Shown here: in pieces, positions 36,450-44,520 of the stretch
Layout: each line of letters starts with the position of its first letter
How positions within the stretch are numbered: the stretch's first letter is position 1
Assembly (NCBI GenBank): GCA_900538475.1
Contig: UPYT01000011.1
Span: forward strand, 37,933 to 101,932
DNA: 64,000 nt
Reading direction: 5' to 3'
Origin: an uncultured Clostridium sp.
GTDB taxonomy: Bacteria > Bacillota > Clostridia > Lachnospirales > Lachnospiraceae
Position numbers and translations under genes: made by a program
Notes under the pieces: model-generated
Databases searched by the model: none
The model's input: only the letters and a program-made list of their open reading frames with translations
What the model was told of the DNA's origin: nothing

Positions 36450-37547
36450 TTACGGCATACTGGAATACAGCTTCCCTGGCTCCAGGTTTTTCCCCTTAGC
36501 AGCAGCCATTTCACTAACTGTTACCAGCTGAAATCCCCGATTTACCAGTTCCGGAATCATCCGGACTGCCGCATCGCCGCTCTGGCTGTAAAGCTCGTGC
36601 ATTAATACAATATCTCCGTCCTTTACCTTACTTAGAACAGCCTGAACCGTCTTATCTGCATTTTTCGTTTTCCAGTCTAAGGTATCAATATTCCACTGAA
36701 TCATCGGCATATTGACATTAGCTTTTACTGTATTGTTTACATTGCCGCCGGGAAGCCGCATCAGCTTTGGGCGAACGCCGCAGGCTGCCTCAATAGCGTC
36801 ATTGGCCTGACTGACCTGAGCCTGAATCTGTGCCGGACCCAGCTTCTGGAAATACTTGTGATTCATAGAATGGTTGGCTACCTCATGTCCTTCTGCTACC
36901 ATTCTCTGTACCTCAGCTGCGTAGGAGCCAACCCGTTCTCCTACCATAAAGAAGGTTGCTTTTCCGCCATACTGGGCCAGACAATCCATGATCCTGTTTC
37001 CTACAGAGGGCTGGGGACCATCATCAAAGGTCAACGCTACCATAGGTCTTGACGGATCCACCACGCGGCCAGAAGCCGCCGCTGCTGCCTGTTCACCGCT
37101 GACTGCCTCTGCCTGCGCCATACCCTGATCTGCAGGGAACAGCTCTCCGGAAGGAACTCCCTCCGGGCTTTCTGTCCCGCCCTGTTCGCCCCCGGCTGCC
37201 GGATCCGAAAGAGACTGCTGAACCTGTCCCGGACTGTCCGCTTCCCCTGCTGTAATCACCGGGGAGGAAGCAGGGCCTTCACTTTCCGTAGCCGGAGCCT
37301 GCTCATTCTGAACTGTGTTTGGAGTCTTGCTGTCTCCTGCATTCTGCCCTCCTGGTCCGTAAAAATGAACTGTCTCAGAACCTCCTCCCGGTACCTCTGC
37401 ACTGTTTTCCTGTGCTGCACCCTGACCTGCTGTAATCACAGCTGAGCCATATGTATCAAAGGACTGCTCTGCTGCCAGTACCGGCTGAGAAGCAAGTAGA
37501 GCACAGGCTGCCGCAGCTGCATAAATGAACCTCAAATGTTTCATCAC
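36450..37547 (-). CDS. Secreted polysaccharide deacetylase (NodB domain)
   Basis: A 365-residue exported protein. The signal peptide ends near LLASQPVLA-AEQS. A low-complexity linker rich in Gly, Ala, Glu, Pro and Ser (about residues 30-160) contains VITAG twice. The C-terminal NodB domain has VALTFDDGPQPS (catalytic Asp), HEVANHSMNH (metal His pair), LMRLPGGNVN, TLDWKTK and VLMHE. RLPGG replaces the common RPPGG. It probably deacetylates peptidoglycan or another cell-surface glycan. Monocistronic. Confidence 0.93.
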   Translation of the reverse strand: MMKHLRFIYAAAAACALLASQPVLAAEQSFDTYGSAVITAGQGAAQENSAEVPGGGSETVHFYGPGGQNAGDSKTPNTVQNEQAPATESEGPASSPVITAGEADSPGQVQQSLSDPAAGGEQGGTESPEGVPSGELFPADQGMAQAEAVSGEQAAAAASGRVVDPSRPMVALTFDDGPQPSVGNRIMDCLAQYGGKATFFMVGERVGSYAAEVQRMVAEGHEVANHSMNHKYFQKLGPAQIQAQVSQANDAIEAACGVRPKLMRLPGGNVNNTVKANVNMPMIQWNIDTLDWKTKNADKTVQAVLSKVKDGDIVLMHELYSQSGDAAVRMIPELVNRGFQLVTVSEMAAAKGKNLEPGKLYSSMP

Positions 37548-37641
37548 TATAACCTCCTGAATTCCTGTCTGTTATGCCCTCAGTATACATGATACTACTA
37601 TGAAAAACAAGTCCCGGGAGCCGCCCTTTCTCTCTCTTTTT

Positions 37642-37710
37642 ATAACTGTTCAGGACAGCATCTTCTTGTGCAGCTTTGCCAAAGAAGAAGCATCAGAGCT
37701 TCCTCCGATG
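37642..37710. repeat. Truncated MITE copy
   Basis: It begins ATAACTGTTCAGGAC and matches the left part of the element at 61877-62029, including CATCTTCTTGT and TTCCTCCGATG. The right half is absent. It lies just past the stop of the PHP gene. Confidence 0.65.
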
Positions 37711-37719
37711 CTTTCTTCT

Positions 37720-38436
37720 TTACCGTCCCCGCAGATAATCAAGCACTGCCGCTATGGATTTTTCCCGCACTGGAATCGTTCGCTCCGGCTCCTGAATATG
37801 CTCCAGATAATGAGCGTCCGAATTGCTGATAATCCGGCATCCTTCCAGATAAGGATTCTCCCGCCTTATCTGATGAAGCTTCTTCAAATCCTTCAGTTCA
37901 GCTGTTTTAAACCGGCTGTCCGGCGGTACAAATCCCAGATTGGCAATCAGACTGTTGGCAGATTTCTCCACATGGGCCGGAAACATGACGCCGCCGAAAT
38001 CCTCAGTCAGCTCCCACAGCCTGTCAAAGGAAATATCCGTACTGTTAATCAGAAGATTCGGCTCAGTTGCCACACAAATATCCTCTTCATTGCAGATCTG
38101 CTGCTTTCCAAAAATCTCCTCCCGGTTGGGAAATTTCATCAGCCTCTCATACACATATCCGTCAAAATTTAAGGCTGCCTCCAAAGTCGGAAACAGACAT
38201 ACTGCATGAACCTCCTCCGAGGTATTGATCTCCATTCCCGGAATCGCCAGCACACCATATTCCTGTGCAAACTTCATCACCGCCGGACAGTTGCGGCAGC
38301 TGTTGTGATCCGTCACTGCAATCACATCCAGACCTGTAACCGCTGCCATTCCTACAATATTGCCTGGTGTCATATCATCATCCCCGCATGGGGAAAGGCA
38401 GGAATGAATATGTAAATCATAGCTGAGATTAACCAT
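37720..38436 (-). CDS. PHP-domain phosphoesterase
   Basis: A 238-residue protein. YDLHIHSCLSPCGDDDMTP is the first metal motif of the PHP (polymerase and histidinol phosphatase) fold, followed by VIAVTDHNSC, GMEINTSEEVH and a late NSDAHYLE. It is probably a metal-dependent phosphatase or nuclease-like enzyme. Start at 38436. It overlaps the DRTGG gene by eight bases and lies at the end of the minus-strand hydrogenase-regulator operon, where homologous sets recur in clostridia (established association, role unknown). Confidence 0.85.
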   Translation of the reverse strand: MVNLSYDLHIHSCLSPCGDDDMTPGNIVGMAAVTGLDVIAVTDHNSCRNCPAVMKFAQEYGVLAIPGMEINTSEEVHAVCLFPTLEAALNFDGYVYERLMKFPNREEIFGKQQICNEEDICVATEPNLLINSTDISFDRLWELTEDFGGVMFPAHVEKSANSLIANLGFVPPDSRFKTAELKDLKKLHQIRRENPYLEGCRIISNSDAHYLEHIQEPERTIPVREKSIAAVLDYLRGR

Positions 38437-38764
38437 GAAGCTGCTGCCAAATCCACAGGGCTGCTTCAAATACAGGCAGCTCTGTGGCCAGAACGGTAAT
38501 TTCCTGCTGCTGTGCCTTTTTCAGGGCAATCTCGTCCAAAGCAGCCCCCTCTCCCATAATCACGCAGGCCACATCCGCCAGCGTTGCCACTGCCAGCGTA
38601 TTCATATTCCCCATTACAGTCACCCACGCACAGCCGGCAGGCGCCCGTCCCATAGCCACGCTGAGAAGGTCACAGCAAAACGGAACTGTGATTTCCCGCT
38701 CTGTTTCATCGCCTTCATGAATCACCGAAAATTTTCCGCTGTCAAGCAGCTGTCTTACTGTCAT
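38429..38764 (-). CDS. DRTGG-domain protein
   Basis: A 111-residue protein resembling the DRTGG domain, a ligand-binding module also found before phosphotransacetylase and in some CBS proteins. It shares layout with the protein at 40617-40964 (start TVRQLLDSGKF versus TARDVQKILGA), so the two are probably paralogues. ATGA overlap with the hydrogenase-like gene upstream. A probable regulatory subunit in the hydrogenase signalling operon. Confidence 0.7.
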   Translation of the reverse strand: MTVRQLLDSGKFSVIHEGDETEREITVPFCCDLLSVAMGRAPAGCAWVTVMGNMNTLAVATLADVACVIMGEGAALDEIALKKAQQQEITVLATELPVFEAALWIWQQLHG

Positions 38765-40167
38765 ACACTGTCCTCCTGATTATCATCTTTATTGTCCAGC
38801 CGTGACATCTCACTGTAGATTCTCTGAATATATTCTTTCATAATCCTCAGTGTCTCCTGTCCTCCGGTATTTCCTGCATGAAGATCATCGGCAAGGATTG
38901 CGACTTCTTCGGAAAGCCTGTGAAGATTTTCTCTCAGGTAATACACACAGTCATTTTCACTGGCCTGTCCCCTGACAATATCCTCAGCAAGAGCCTTGCA
39001 GGTAGGTGCGCCGCAGGAACCGCAGTCCAGCCCTGGAAATTTCTTACACAGCCGCTCTGCCTGATTCAGTCTGGCAAAGCTCTCCATAATATTCTCCCCC
39101 AGATTAAATACTGGCTCATACTGTACGCCCACGGTCCAGGGCACAATTGTTTCCGCATGTTCTTCATTTTCCATGTGACTGCGGGCCACAGGCATATACT
39201 TGCGCAGACGCTTCAGCTTTACCTCTGCCACATATGGATTTTCCACGGTAAGAACACCGCCGACACAGCCGCCGTTACATGCATTCAGCTCTACAAATTT
39301 CAGGTGAGAAAACTTCTGATCCTCCAGATCCTCCAGCACCCGAATCACATTCTCAATTCCATCAGCAGCCAGGTAGTTTTCTGTAAAAAGCCCCCCGGCT
39401 TCTCCTCCGCTTCGTCCCCAGCTGATGCCAATCTTTCCTGAGGTACTTAATTCCAGCCCCTCATCTCCCACAGCCTTCATATGAGAAAGCAGCTGAGGAT
39501 ATACGTCCTTAATGGCAAGTACACAGTCTATCTCGCTCTTCTCTGTTCCCAAAGGAGCCTTTGCATAAGTCACCTTGGAGGGGCAGGGGGAAATGAAACA
39601 GATGCCGATATCCTCTCTGGCAAATCCCGTCCGTTCCATGGCTTTTTGAGCTGCCATAATAGCGGCTACCTCCACCGGCGGCTTTAAAGGAAGCAGGTGG
39701 GGGATCAGATTTGGAAATCTAACCCGAATCAGCCGCACCACAGACGGACAGGCTGTGCTGATCAGAGGAAGCTGTTCCTCGTGAGTCGTCAAATAGGTTC
39801 TGGTCGCTTCTGATACCAGCTCCGCCGCTGCACTCACCTCAAAAACATCGTCAAATCCCATCATCAGCAATGCATTCAGAACAATATTCACATCATCCAG
39901 ATTGTTAAACTGACTGTACAGCGCCGGCGCCGGCAAAGCCACAGTATATTTAAACTGTTTCATAACCTCCAGCTTATCATAGGTTGCCTTTTTTGCATGA
40001 TAGGAGCAGACTCTGATACATTCTCCACAGTCAATACAAAACTTGCTGTTAATCTGCGCCTTACCGCCCCTCACCCGGATAGCCTGGGTCGGGCACCGCT
40101 TAATGCAGTTAATACATCCCTTACATAAATCCGCGTCCAGACGGACGGAATGATAGAATTTATCCAT
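38761..40167 (-). CDS. [FeFe]-hydrogenase-like iron-sulfur protein, variant H-cluster motifs
   Basis: A 468-residue protein. Two [4Fe-4S] motifs occur at residues 15-54 (CKGCINCIKRCP and CIDCGECIRVC). The hydrogenase core follows with L1 STACPS (137-142), L2 SPCPSK (193-198) and L3 ELNACNGGCVGG (293-304), so all four H-cluster cysteines are kept while neighbours differ from the catalytic TSCCP and MPCxAK types. A CGSCGAPTC iron-sulfur domain is at 382-390. It is probably a redox or hydrogen sensor rather than a bulk hydrogenase, in an operon with RsbW-like and DRTGG proteins. Confidence 0.85.
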   Translation of the reverse strand: MDKFYHSVRLDADLCKGCINCIKRCPTQAIRVRGGKAQINSKFCIDCGECIRVCSYHAKKATYDKLEVMKQFKYTVALPAPALYSQFNNLDDVNIVLNALLMMGFDDVFEVSAAAELVSEATRTYLTTHEEQLPLISTACPSVVRLIRVRFPNLIPHLLPLKPPVEVAAIMAAQKAMERTGFAREDIGICFISPCPSKVTYAKAPLGTEKSEIDCVLAIKDVYPQLLSHMKAVGDEGLELSTSGKIGISWGRSGGEAGGLFTENYLAADGIENVIRVLEDLEDQKFSHLKFVELNACNGGCVGGVLTVENPYVAEVKLKRLRKYMPVARSHMENEEHAETIVPWTVGVQYEPVFNLGENIMESFARLNQAERLCKKFPGLDCGSCGAPTCKALAEDIVRGQASENDCVYYLRENLHRLSEEVAILADDLHAGNTGGQETLRIMKEYIQRIYSEMSRLDNKDDNQEDSV

Positions 40168-40191
40168 TCTGTCTTTTCAACCTCCAAAGCC

Positions 40192-40617
40192 CTATGCCAG
40201 GTTTACCTCCATGGTAATGGTGGTTCCCACTCCCAGCGCTGTCTCTATTTTCATGTCATCCGTATATTTTTTCATATTGGGCAGTCCCATACCGGCGCCA
40301 AAGCCCAGACTTCTTATCTCGTCTGGTGCAGTAGAATAGCCTGCCTTCATAGCCAGATCAATATCCGGAATACCAGGGCCCACATCAGCCAGAATCATCC
40401 GAATCTTCTCCGGACTGATCTCCACAGTGATTTCCCCTCCCTTGGCGTGAATCACCATATTAATTTCTCCCTCATACATGGCAATCGCCACCTTGCGTAC
40501 TGCCTCCGGGCTCACCCCAAGCTGCTTTAATTTGCTTTTCACATCGCTGCTGGCTTCCCCCGCCCGTGTAAAATCATCCGGCGGGATTGTATAATTCAGC
40601 ACAATTGCTTCACTCAT
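40192..40617 (-). CDS. RsbW-like anti-sigma factor/serine kinase
   Basis: A 141-residue GHKL ATPase. The N-box region AVRKVAIAMYEGEINMVIHA, the G1 box LADVGPGIPDI and the G2 box LGFGAGMGLPNMKKY match the anti-sigma regulatory kinase family. It probably phosphorylates or binds a partner in response to redox or hydrogen state. It lies between a DRTGG gene (1-base overlap) and the hydrogenase-like gene. Confidence 0.85.
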   Translation of the reverse strand: MSEAIVLNYTIPPDDFTRAGEASSDVKSKLKQLGVSPEAVRKVAIAMYEGEINMVIHAKGGEITVEISPEKIRMILADVGPGIPDIDLAMKAGYSTAPDEIRSLGFGAGMGLPNMKKYTDDMKIETALGVGTTITMEVNLA

Positions 40618-40964
40618 CAGATCGCACCTCCGCCAAGTCCTGCCTGATACAGCATACCGCAGGAAGAAAACATCCTGTGGCCGGTTTCCATTACAATCAA
40701 GTCCCTCTCCTTCGCCATATCAAGAATCGTCTGATCGGGCTTTTTTCCCCGCACAAAAATCAGGCAGACAATGTCCAGCATCTCTGCAGTCCGAATTACC
40801 TGAGGATTGCACAGACCTGTCAAAAGCACGGAATGATCCTTGGAAAATGCCAGAACATCACTCATCATATCTGATCCACAGGCGCTGCGCACCTCCCGAT
40901 CCAGAAACTCTTCTCCTGTCAGCACCCTGGCGCCCAGTATTTTCTGTACATCTCTTGCAGTCAT
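40617..40964 (-). CDS. DRTGG-domain protein, first gene of the minus-strand signalling operon
   Basis: A 115-residue protein beginning MTARDVQKILGARVLTGEEF, with ACGSDMMSDVLAFSKDHSVLLTG in the middle and a Gly-rich end (QAGLGGGAI). It resembles the DRTGG fold and the protein at 38429-38764. AAGGAGG lies eight bases before the ATG at 40964. It diverges from hydC at 41191. Confidence 0.7.
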   Translation of the reverse strand: MTARDVQKILGARVLTGEEFLDREVRSACGSDMMSDVLAFSKDHSVLLTGLCNPQVIRTAEMLDIVCLIFVRGKKPDQTILDMAKERDLIVMETGHRMFSSCGMLYQAGLGGGAI

Positions 40965-41190
40965 TGCATCGCCCTCCTTTTTATGATACAGCTGCACTCC
41001 TTTCTGTCTCGTCATACAGCTGATCACATTCCTCAACTTATGCTTTTAGAATACCATTGAACATATGAATGATCAACATAATTTCTAAAAACCTTTTTGA
41101 TTTTCCCCGTTTTATTGTAGCTTTTTTATCAGTTATATGATAGAATATTAGTTATATTTTACAACGACATTTTGTATAGGAGGAATAAAC

Positions 41191-41685
41191 ATGGCTTGCA
41201 AAAAAGAAGGTGTTTCCTTCAGCGGTACTCCGGAGCAGGAAGCGGCTTTAAAGGAGGCAATCGCAGAACTGAAGGACACAAAAGGCGCTCTGATGCCCAT
41301 TATGCAGCGGGCACAGGATATTTACGGTTATCTTCCCATCGAAGTTCAGACCATGATTTCTGATGAAACCGGCATTCCGCTGGAGAAAATCTATGGTGTT
41401 GCCACATTTTATGCACAGTTCGCACTTCAGCCCAAGGGCAAATATCAGGTTTCTGTCTGTCTCGGAACCGCCTGCTACGTAAAAGGCTCCGGAGCAATTT
41501 TCAGCAAACTGGAGGAATTGCTTGGCATCACTAATGGAGAATGTACCCCGGATGGTCGGTTTTCTCTTGATTCCTGCCGTTGTGTAGGTGCCTGTGGACT
41601 GGCTCCCGTTATGATGATTAATGATGAAGTATACGGACGTCTGACACCGGATGATATTCCCGGCATTCTTGCCAAATATCAATAA
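41191..41685 (+). CDS. hydC: Electron-bifurcating hydrogenase, HydC/NuoE-like subunit
   Basis: A 164-residue thioredoxin-like [2Fe-2S] protein. LMPIMQRAQDIYGYLPIEV and IYGVATFYAQFALQPKGKY are the NuoE signature. The cluster Cys residues lie in VCLGTACYVKG and CRCVGACGLAPV. It carries electrons between HydB and HydA. AGGAGG precedes the ATG. First gene of the plus-strand operon hydC, ATPase, ferredoxin-like gene, hydB, hydA. The 226 bases upstream form a divergent promoter region with TATGAT (41136) as a weak -10 candidate. Confidence 0.93.
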   Translation: MACKKEGVSFSGTPEQEAALKEAIAELKDTKGALMPIMQRAQDIYGYLPIEVQTMISDETGIPLEKIYGVATFYAQFALQPKGKYQVSVCLGTACYVKGSGAIFSKLEELLGITNGECTPDGRFSLDSCRCVGACGLAPVMMINDEVYGRLTPDDIPGILAKYQ

Positions 41686-41690
41686 GGCCT

Positions 41691-42248
41691 ATGATGCCTG
41701 AAATTTCTTTAAATATTCTGGATGTGGCAGAGAACTCCACCAGGGCCAAAGCCTCTCTGGTTGAAATTACTGTAGATGCCGATACCGCCTCTGACCGTCT
41801 GACCATTGTTATTAAGGACAATGGCTGCGGTATGACCGAAGAACAGGCAGCCCAGGTAACGGATCCCTTTTTTACCAGCAGAACCACCCGCAAGGTCGGG
41901 CTGGGCGTTCCGTTTTTTAAATATGCGGCAGAAAGCACCGGAGGAAGCTTTTCCATCGAATCCAGACCAGGTAAAGGCACTGCGGTAACCGCCGTATTTG
42001 TCCTTTCCCACATTGACCGGATGCCCCTTGGAGACATAACCAGCACCATTCATACGCTGATTGTATACCATCCCGAAACGGACTTTCTTTACCGGTACAG
42101 CTATAACGGCACAGCCTTTACTCTGGACACCAGAGAATTTCGGCAGATTTTGGGAGATGTTCCCTTTAACACACCAGAGGTATCCGAATATATCAGAGAA
42201 TATCTGACAGAGAATAAACTGGAAACTGACGGCGGCGCCTTTTACTGA
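41691..42248 (+). CDS. GHKL ATPase-domain protein inside the hyd operon
   Basis: A 185-residue protein with a histidine-kinase-like ATP-binding domain: LDVAENSTRAKAS (N box), VIKDNGCGMTEEQA (G1) and TTRKVGLGVPFFKYAAES (G2). There is no histidine-containing dimerisation domain or sensor, and the last 60 residues are unassigned. It starts six bases after hydC. Probably a regulatory kinase or anti-sigma-type protein for hydrogenase expression or activity. Confidence 0.8.
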   Translation: MMPEISLNILDVAENSTRAKASLVEITVDADTASDRLTIVIKDNGCGMTEEQAAQVTDPFFTSRTTRKVGLGVPFFKYAAESTGGSFSIESRPGKGTAVTAVFVLSHIDRMPLGDITSTIHTLIVYHPETDFLYRYSYNGTAFTLDTREFRQILGDVPFNTPEVSEYIREYLTENKLETDGGAFY

Positions 42249-42327
42249 GGAGCGCCTTTAGAACAGCACAGCCCTTCCCCCTCTTTGGGATGGAGCGGCT
42301 GCTGAAGCTGTAGATTTGGAGGATTAC

Positions 42328-42705
42328 ATGAAAAGTCTTGAAGAATTAAGAGCTATCCGTGAACGGATGCAAAGCCAGGTAAGTATGCGGGCAGAAGATC
42401 ATACCCATACCCGTGTTGTTGTCGGCATGGCTACCTGCGGAATTGCCAGCGGCGCAAGACCCGTTCTGACTGCCCTGTCCAATCTGGTTCAGGAAAAAGG
42501 TCTGACTGACCGTGTTTCCGTAACCCAGACCGGATGCATCGGATTATGCCAGTATGAGCCTATCGTGGAAGTTATGGAACCTGGAAAACCCAAGGTTACC
42601 TATATTAAAATGACCGCAGAAAAAGCTGCAGAGGTGGTAGAGCGCCACTTAATCGGCGGCCATATCGTAGAAAACTACACCCTGAATTCTGCAGATATCA
42701 AATAA
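42328..42705 (+). CDS. Small thioredoxin-like [2Fe-2S] protein
   Basis: A 125-residue protein with cluster Cys residues in VVVGMATCGIASGA and TQTGCIGLCQYEP. In other clostridia such proteins accompany HydB/NuoF (HndB-like). Start at the ATG 42328 after GGAGG. A TTG 12 bases upstream is less likely. It is 12 bases before hydB. Confidence 0.85.
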   Translation: MKSLEELRAIRERMQSQVSMRAEDHTHTRVVVGMATCGIASGARPVLTALSNLVQEKGLTDRVSVTQTGCIGLCQYEPIVEVMEPGKPKVTYIKMTAEKAAEVVERHLIGGHIVENYTLNSADIK

Positions 42706-42717
42706 GGAGGAGCGCCA

Positions 42718-44505
42718 ATGTATCGTTCACATGTATTGGTCTGCGGCGGAACAGGATGTACTTCCTCCGGAAGCCAGCAGATTATGGAAGCCCTGAAAGA
42801 AGAGATTAAAAAAGCAGGCCTGGAAAACGAGGTTTCCGTTGTTCAGACCGGCTGTCACGGCCTGTGTGCACTGGGCCCAATTATGATTGTTTATCCGGAT
42901 GCCAGCTTTTACTCCATGGTAAAGGTAGAGGATATTCCGGAAATTGTCCAGGAACATCTGTTGAAAGGCCGGGTTGTTACCCGTCTTCTGTATCAGGAGA
43001 CCGTTACTCCTGCTGGTGTAAAGGCTTTGATTGATACAGATTTCTACAAAAAACAGCACCGCATTGCCCTGAGAAACTGCGGTATTATCAACCCGGAGGT
43101 TATTGAAGAATACATCGGTACCGGCGGCTATGCTGCTCTGGGTAAGGTTCTGACTGAAATGACTCCTGACGATGTCATCCAGTGTCTCTTAGATTCCGGT
43201 CTGCGGGGCCGTGGAGGCGGCGGATTCCCCACTGGCCTCAAATGGAAGTTGGCCAAGCAAAATGACGCTGATCAGAAGTATGTCTGCTGTAACGCCGATG
43301 AAGGTGATCCGGGCGCATTTATGGATCGTTCCATTCTGGAAGGAGATCCTCACGCTGTACTGGAGGCCATGGCTATTGCCGGTTACGCTATCGGAGCAAA
43401 TCAGGGTTATATTTACGTTCGTGCCGAGTACCCCATTGCCGTTGAGCGTCTGAGAATTGCCATTAACCAGGCAAGAGAAATGGAGCTTTTAGGAAAAGAC
43501 ATTTTCGGCTCCGGCTTTGACTTTGATATTGATCTGCGTCTTGGCGCAGGCGCATTTGTCTGCGGTGAAGAGACTGCTTTGATGATGTCCATTGAAGGCA
43601 ACCGCGGCGAGCCCAGACCCAGACCGCCCTTCCCGGCTCAGAAAGGTCTGTTTGGAAAACCGACCATCTTAAACAACGTAGAAACCTACGCCAATATCCC
43701 TCAGATTATCCTGAACGGACCGGAGTGGTTCTCCTCCATGGGTACAGAGAAATCAAAGGGAACAAAGGTATTTGCACTGGGCGGTAAGATTCACAATACC
43801 GGTCTGGTGGAAATCCCCATGGGTACCACCCTTCGCGAGGTTATCGAAGAGATCGGCGGCGGCATTCCCAACGGAAAGAAATTCAAGGCTGCCCAGACCG
43901 GCGGACCGTCCGGCGGATGTATCCCGGCAGAGCATTACGATATTCCCATTGACTATGACAACCTGATTTCCATCGGCTCCATGATGGGCTCCGGCGGACT
44001 GATTGTTATGGATGAAACAGACTGTATGGTTGATATCGCCAAGTTCTTCCTGGAGTTTACCGTAGAAGAATCCTGCGGCAAATGTACTCCCTGCCGTATC
44101 GGTACCAAACGTATGCTTGAGATCCTGACCAAGATTACCAAGGGCGAGGCTACCATGGAGGATCTGGATAAACTGGAACAGCTCTGCTATTATGTAAAAG
44201 AAAACTCTGCCTGTGGCCTGGGACAGACTGCCCCCAACCCGGTGCTTTCTACCCTGCGCTATTTCCGCGATGAGTATGAAGCTCACATCAAAGAAAAACG
44301 GTGTCCGGCAGGCGTATGTAAAGCCCTTCTCTCCTACCACATTGATCCGGATAAGTGCCGTGGATGTACTCTGTGCGCCCGCACCTGTCCCAACAACGCC
44401 ATCATCGGCTCTGTACGGAACCCGCATGTAATCGACACCGACAAGTGTATCAAGTGCGGCGCCTGCATGGAGAAATGTAAATTCGGCGCTATCTACAAAA
44501 AGTAA
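42718..44505 (+). CDS. hydB: Electron-bifurcating hydrogenase, HydB/NuoF-like flavoprotein subunit
   Basis: A 595-residue subunit. An N-terminal thioredoxin-like [2Fe-2S] domain (VCGGTGCTSSGSQ and CHGLCALGP) precedes the NuoF core with the FMN/NADH motif GLRGRGGGGFPTGLKW and NADEGDPGAFMDR. A [4Fe-4S] site ESCGKCTPCRIGTKRM lies near residue 460, and a C-terminal ferredoxin has CRGCTLCARTCPNNA and CIKCGACMEKCKFG. It oxidises or reduces NAD(P)H and is where bifurcation occurs in the HydABC family. Confidence 0.95.
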   Translation: MYRSHVLVCGGTGCTSSGSQQIMEALKEEIKKAGLENEVSVVQTGCHGLCALGPIMIVYPDASFYSMVKVEDIPEIVQEHLLKGRVVTRLLYQETVTPAGVKALIDTDFYKKQHRIALRNCGIINPEVIEEYIGTGGYAALGKVLTEMTPDDVIQCLLDSGLRGRGGGGFPTGLKWKLAKQNDADQKYVCCNADEGDPGAFMDRSILEGDPHAVLEAMAIAGYAIGANQGYIYVRAEYPIAVERLRIAINQAREMELLGKDIFGSGFDFDIDLRLGAGAFVCGEETALMMSIEGNRGEPRPRPPFPAQKGLFGKPTILNNVETYANIPQIILNGPEWFSSMGTEKSKGTKVFALGGKIHNTGLVEIPMGTTLREVIEEIGGGIPNGKKFKAAQTGGPSGGCIPAEHYDIPIDYDNLISIGSMMGSGGLIVMDETDCMVDIAKFFLEFTVEESCGKCTPCRIGTKRMLEILTKITKGEATMEDLDKLEQLCYYVKENSACGLGQTAPNPVLSTLRYFRDEYEAHIKEKRCPAGVCKALLSYHIDPDKCRGCTLCARTCPNNAIIGSVRNPHVIDTDKCIKCGACMEKCKFGAIYKK

Positions 44506-44520
44506 TGGAGGAGAATGGAT

